Assembly (NCBI GenBank): GCA_910588535.1
Contig: CAJUOO010000097.1
Span: 1 to 7,506, forward strand
Direction of reading: 5' to 3'
DNA length: 7,506 nucleotides
DNA from: an uncultured Lachnospiraceae bacterium
GTDB lineage: Bacteria; Bacillota; Clostridia; Lachnospirales; Lachnospiraceae
Position numbers and translations under genes: made by a program
Notes under the pieces: model-generated
What the model was told of the DNA's origin: nothing
Seen by the model: only the letters and a program-made list of their open reading frames with translations
The model's database searches: none
Part shown: positions 5,744 through 7,506 of the stretch, in pieces
Layout: each line of letters opens with the position of its first letter
Numbering within the stretch: the stretch's first letter is position 1

Positions 5744-6403
5744 ATGGTGAACCTATTGAATCAAGCGAAGTACAATCAGATACTAGATGCGCTTCAGAGT
5801 TTGCTAGAAAACAGAGATATACAATCGATCTCTGTCAGCGAGATCGCCCATGCGGCAGGAATTGGAAAAGGAAGCATCTATTATTATTTTTCCTCCAAGG
5901 AAGCCATCGTGGAGGCATTGATCGAAAGAAATTACGAGAAGTCTTTAAAAGCCGCGCAAAATCTGGCAACTCAGACTTCCATCTCACCTTTCACGCGCAT
6001 GGCGATGATTTTTCAGGCCTGTCGCAATTCTTCCTTTGAACTGTTAAGAGATAACACGAAGGTCACTGGGATCAGTGATAAGGATCGATTTTTGTTGCAT
6101 CAGAAATATCTCAACCATCTGATCACCAAATTAAAACCAACACTGACAAAGATAATAGAACAGGGAATTGAAAACCACGACATATATTTTGACTATCCCT
6201 CAGCGCTTGCAGAGATTGTGCTGATTGTACTTTCTGTCAAGCTGGATAATCTGCTGGTTCCCACCACCCCGGAAGAGACAGAGAAAACTATTCTTGGACT
6301 TATCTCTCTGTTAGAAAAAGGAACCGGAAATCCTTCCGGTTCACTTAATTTTCTTATATCATGGTTTGACACTTCCCATGTGGAGGCGGATGTAAAGCAG
6401 TAG
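5744..6403 (+). CDS. TetR-family transcriptional regulator
   Basis: A 219-residue protein with the TetR/AcrR layout. The N-terminal helix-turn-helix is clear: ILDALQSLLENRDIQSISVSEIAHAAGIGKGSIYYYF (13-49), ending in the hallmark GSIYYYFSSKEAI, followed by a long helical ligand-binding domain without an obvious family match. It is expected to bind DNA as a dimer and leave it on binding a ligand. The gene is divergent from the five-gene operon, and two inverted repeats in the shared region are its likely targets; box 2 sits near both promoters, so it may also control itself. An in-frame stop at 5720 and lack of other starts fix the ATG at 5744; the ribosome binding site (AGAAAG touching the ATG) is weak, which suggests low expression. 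The last ~25 codons overlap an antisense terminator-like hairpin, and this tail (GTGNPSGS onwards) may be non-conserved. Confidence 0.85.
   Translation: MVNLLNQAKYNQILDALQSLLENRDIQSISVSEIAHAAGIGKGSIYYYFSSKEAIVEALIERNYEKSLKAAQNLATQTSISPFTRMAMIFQACRNSSFELLRDNTKVTGISDKDRFLLHQKYLNHLITKLKPTLTKIIEQGIENHDIYFDYPSALAEIVLIVLSVKLDNLLVPTTPEETEKTILGLISLLEKGTGNPSGSLNFLISWFDTSHVEADVKQ
6312..6342 (-). terminator. Rho-independent terminator inside the 3' end of tetR
   Basis: GAACCGGAA (6321-6329) and TTCCGGTTC (6334-6342) form a perfect 9-bp GC-rich stem with a 4-base loop. On the minus strand the stem is followed directly by CTTTTTCTAA, a good U-tract, so it should end the convergent chemotaxis-type gene about 85-110 bases past its stop. 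On the plus strand the following ACTTAATTTTCTT is weaker but could give some termination within tetR. Confidence 0.7.
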
Positions 6404-6406
6404 AGC

Positions 6407-6422
6407 ATGGCATCTATGCCAT
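6407..6422. other. Short hairpin between convergent stop codons
   Basis: ATGGCA-TCTA-TGCCAT forms a 6-bp stem with a 4-base loop in the 22-base gap between the convergent genes. It lacks a clear U-tract on either side, though CTTCTATTGCTTT follows on the plus strand. It may be a weak terminator for tetR. Confidence 0.35.
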
Positions 6423-6425
6423 CTT

Positions 6426-7244
6426 CTATTGCTTTGCATCATTTTCTAGCTGCTGTGCAAGGGAGATGGTCTGTGCCAAGATAGATTTGATGGAATGAAT
6501 ACTGTCCATATGATTTTTTGCGACTTCATTGGCATCTTTGATGGAAGTTATAATTACACTGAGATGTTTGATAATATCTTGAAGTGTTTTCTTTATCTCC
6601 TCCGCGGAGGTTCCACTGTCCTTTGCAAGCTTGCCCATCTCTGTCGCAACCACGGCAAAGCCTCTCCCTGCCTCCCCGCTTCTCGCCGCCTCAATGGAGG
6701 CATTTAACGCCAATATGTTGGAGTGTGATGCGTTGCTGCTTATCCGGTTTACCACATCGGCTGTGCCGTTTACATCTCTCTCCACCCCAAAGGTCATCTC
6801 ATCCATCTTAGTCAGCATACTGTTAAGCTTCTCCATGCCTTCCACAACATCCTGAATAGAAGAGTCAATTTCTTGAACAGACTCTTGGAATTTTTCTGCT
6901 ACTTTCTTATATTTCTTATCCTGTCCCAGAGAATAAGTACAGATAACACAGCCTATCACGCGCCCGTCTTCTTTGATTGGAGCTAGATTTCCCTCAAATG
7001 CTTCTCCCATCACTTCCTTTGGCAGAATATTATGCTTAGGTCTTCCTGTGCGAATCACCTCATCGTAGGCTCCACTTGGATCTTGAAAGTTCTCCCCTAT
7101 CTGAAGCTTCGGCTTATCGCCCGCTGGCACAGAATACCCAAGCACCTCCCCTTTGTCATCTAGCACTACTAGATACACTGGCCTATCATATAGCAGCCTT
7201 ATCACCGGCAGGCTATCTACTACTTTCTGTAATGTCTCATTCAT
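6426..7244 (-). CDS. Short soluble methyl-accepting chemotaxis-type signalling protein
   Basis: A 272-residue protein with two parts. Residues 13-106 look like a PAS/cache-like sensor fold (VYLVVLDDKGEVLGYSVP at 23-40, then VIGCVICTYS at 97-106), without transmembrane segments or a signal peptide. Residues ~120-270 are coiled coil containing the MCP hairpin tip: NILALNASIEAARSGEAGRGFAVVATEMGKLA (176-207), nearly the canonical receptor core that binds CheA and CheW. It is far shorter than ordinary transmembrane receptors and so is probably a cytoplasmic sensor, for chemotaxis or another CheA-type pathway. Tip changes from consensus include DEVRKLA to TEMGKLA. The ATG at 7244 has GGAGGGAG 12 bases upstream, slightly far. 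It is convergent with tetR and shows no link in function to the biosynthetic operon. No motility genes are seen here. Confidence 0.85.
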   Translation of the reverse strand: MNETLQKVVDSLPVIRLLYDRPVYLVVLDDKGEVLGYSVPAGDKPKLQIGENFQDPSGAYDEVIRTGRPKHNILPKEVMGEAFEGNLAPIKEDGRVIGCVICTYSLGQDKKYKKVAEKFQESVQEIDSSIQDVVEGMEKLNSMLTKMDEMTFGVERDVNGTADVVNRISSNASHSNILALNASIEAARSGEAGRGFAVVATEMGKLAKDSGTSAEEIKKTLQDIIKHLSVIITSIKDANEVAKNHMDSIHSIKSILAQTISLAQQLENDAKQ

Positions 7245-7279
7245 AAAAACAACATTCTCCCTCCATATAATTTATCTAT

Positions 7280-7309
7280 ATTTTATCAGATTTCTTATTG
7301 TTTTGTCCA
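7280..7309 (-). promoter_or_regulatory. Promoter of the MCP-type gene
   Basis: On the minus strand TGGACA (7309-7304, 5/6) and TAAAAT (7285-7280, 5/6) are 18 bases apart, and TGA before the -10 gives an extended -10 form. Start would be near 7273, about 28 bases before the ATG. Confidence 0.5.
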
Positions 7310-7352
7310 CTAAAATTCAGAACAAAAACTGTATATAAATATAGGGTTTTTG

Positions 7353-7370
7353 AGAATTACAGACAATTCT
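7353..7370. other. Small inverted repeat upstream of the MCP-type promoter
   Basis: AGAATT (7353-7358) and AATTCT (7365-7370) are perfect arms with a 6-base spacer, about 45 bases upstream of the predicted -35. It could be an activator or repressor site, or chance in AT-rich DNA. Nothing else supportable is seen between 7310 and 7423. Confidence 0.2.
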
Positions 7371-7423
7371 GGGTTTTGAATTTAGCGGTTTGATAATTAT
7401 AATTTCTTGTAAATGTTATTCTT

Positions 7424-7506
7424 TATCTGTTGTATCATTTTTGAGGAAAGGTCCGCCCGGTGAACTGCCTGTGGTCCTCCGTCACCCCGCTCCCGCTTAG
7501 TGAAAA
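7424..7506 (-). repeat. Right arm of ~82-bp inverted repeat pair
   Basis: This is the inverted partner of 21-102, reaching the window edge. Its reverse complement begins TTTTCACTAAGCGGGAGC and ends with the same 15-base block ATGATACAACAGATA. Differences from the left copy are scattered substitutions plus one extra base. They cluster in the stretch after CCGGGCGG, where the copies read GGCCTCCCAG and ACCTTTCCTCA. The true outer end is not visible. Confidence 0.85.

Noticed and set aside
5683..6039. A 118-codon plus-strand frame starting before tetR.
   Set aside because: It overlaps the tetR helix-turn-helix region in another frame, and the tetR product has a clear family signature while this one does not.
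1..7506. CRISPR array, tRNA, rRNA or transposase genes.
   Set aside because: No regularly spaced repeat array, cloverleaf-like sequence or recombinase motif was seen on either strand.

Overview
The window looks like chromosome from a low- to mid-GC Firmicute, most likely a gut Clostridium of the Lachnospiraceae type. This is inferred from strong AGGAGG-type ribosome binding sites, AT-rich intergenic DNA, sigma-A-like promoters and the style of the proteins. No rRNA or marker gene confirms it.

Layout from left to right: an ~82-bp repeat arm at the left edge; one small plus-strand gene for a very acidic, tyrosine-rich, probably exported protein with no arginine; then a five-gene minus-strand operon (5496 down to 835). 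In transcription order the operon encodes an SCP2-like lipid-binding protein, an N-terminally anchored alpha/beta hydrolase, a stand-alone condensation-superfamily acyltransferase, a discrete acyl/peptidyl carrier protein and an AMP-forming acyl ligase. A TetR-family regulator is divergently transcribed from the operon. The shared intergenic region holds a promoter for each direction and two inverted repeats that look like operators. Convergent to tetR is a gene for a short soluble methyl-accepting-type signalling protein with an N-terminal sensor region. An inverted copy of the left repeat ends the window.

The operon reads as a minimal carrier-protein assembly line. The ligase would activate an acid as acyl-AMP and load it on the carrier protein. 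The condensation-type enzyme would pass the acyl group to an acceptor, the hydrolase could release or edit product near the membrane, and the SCP2 domain could hold a lipid substrate or product. The regulator presumably senses a related small molecule. Substrate and product cannot be read from the sequence, and no phosphopantetheinyl transferase or exporter lies in the window.

The whole block is bracketed by inverted repeats of about 82 bp, roughly 85% identical by eye, whose outer limits lie outside the window.
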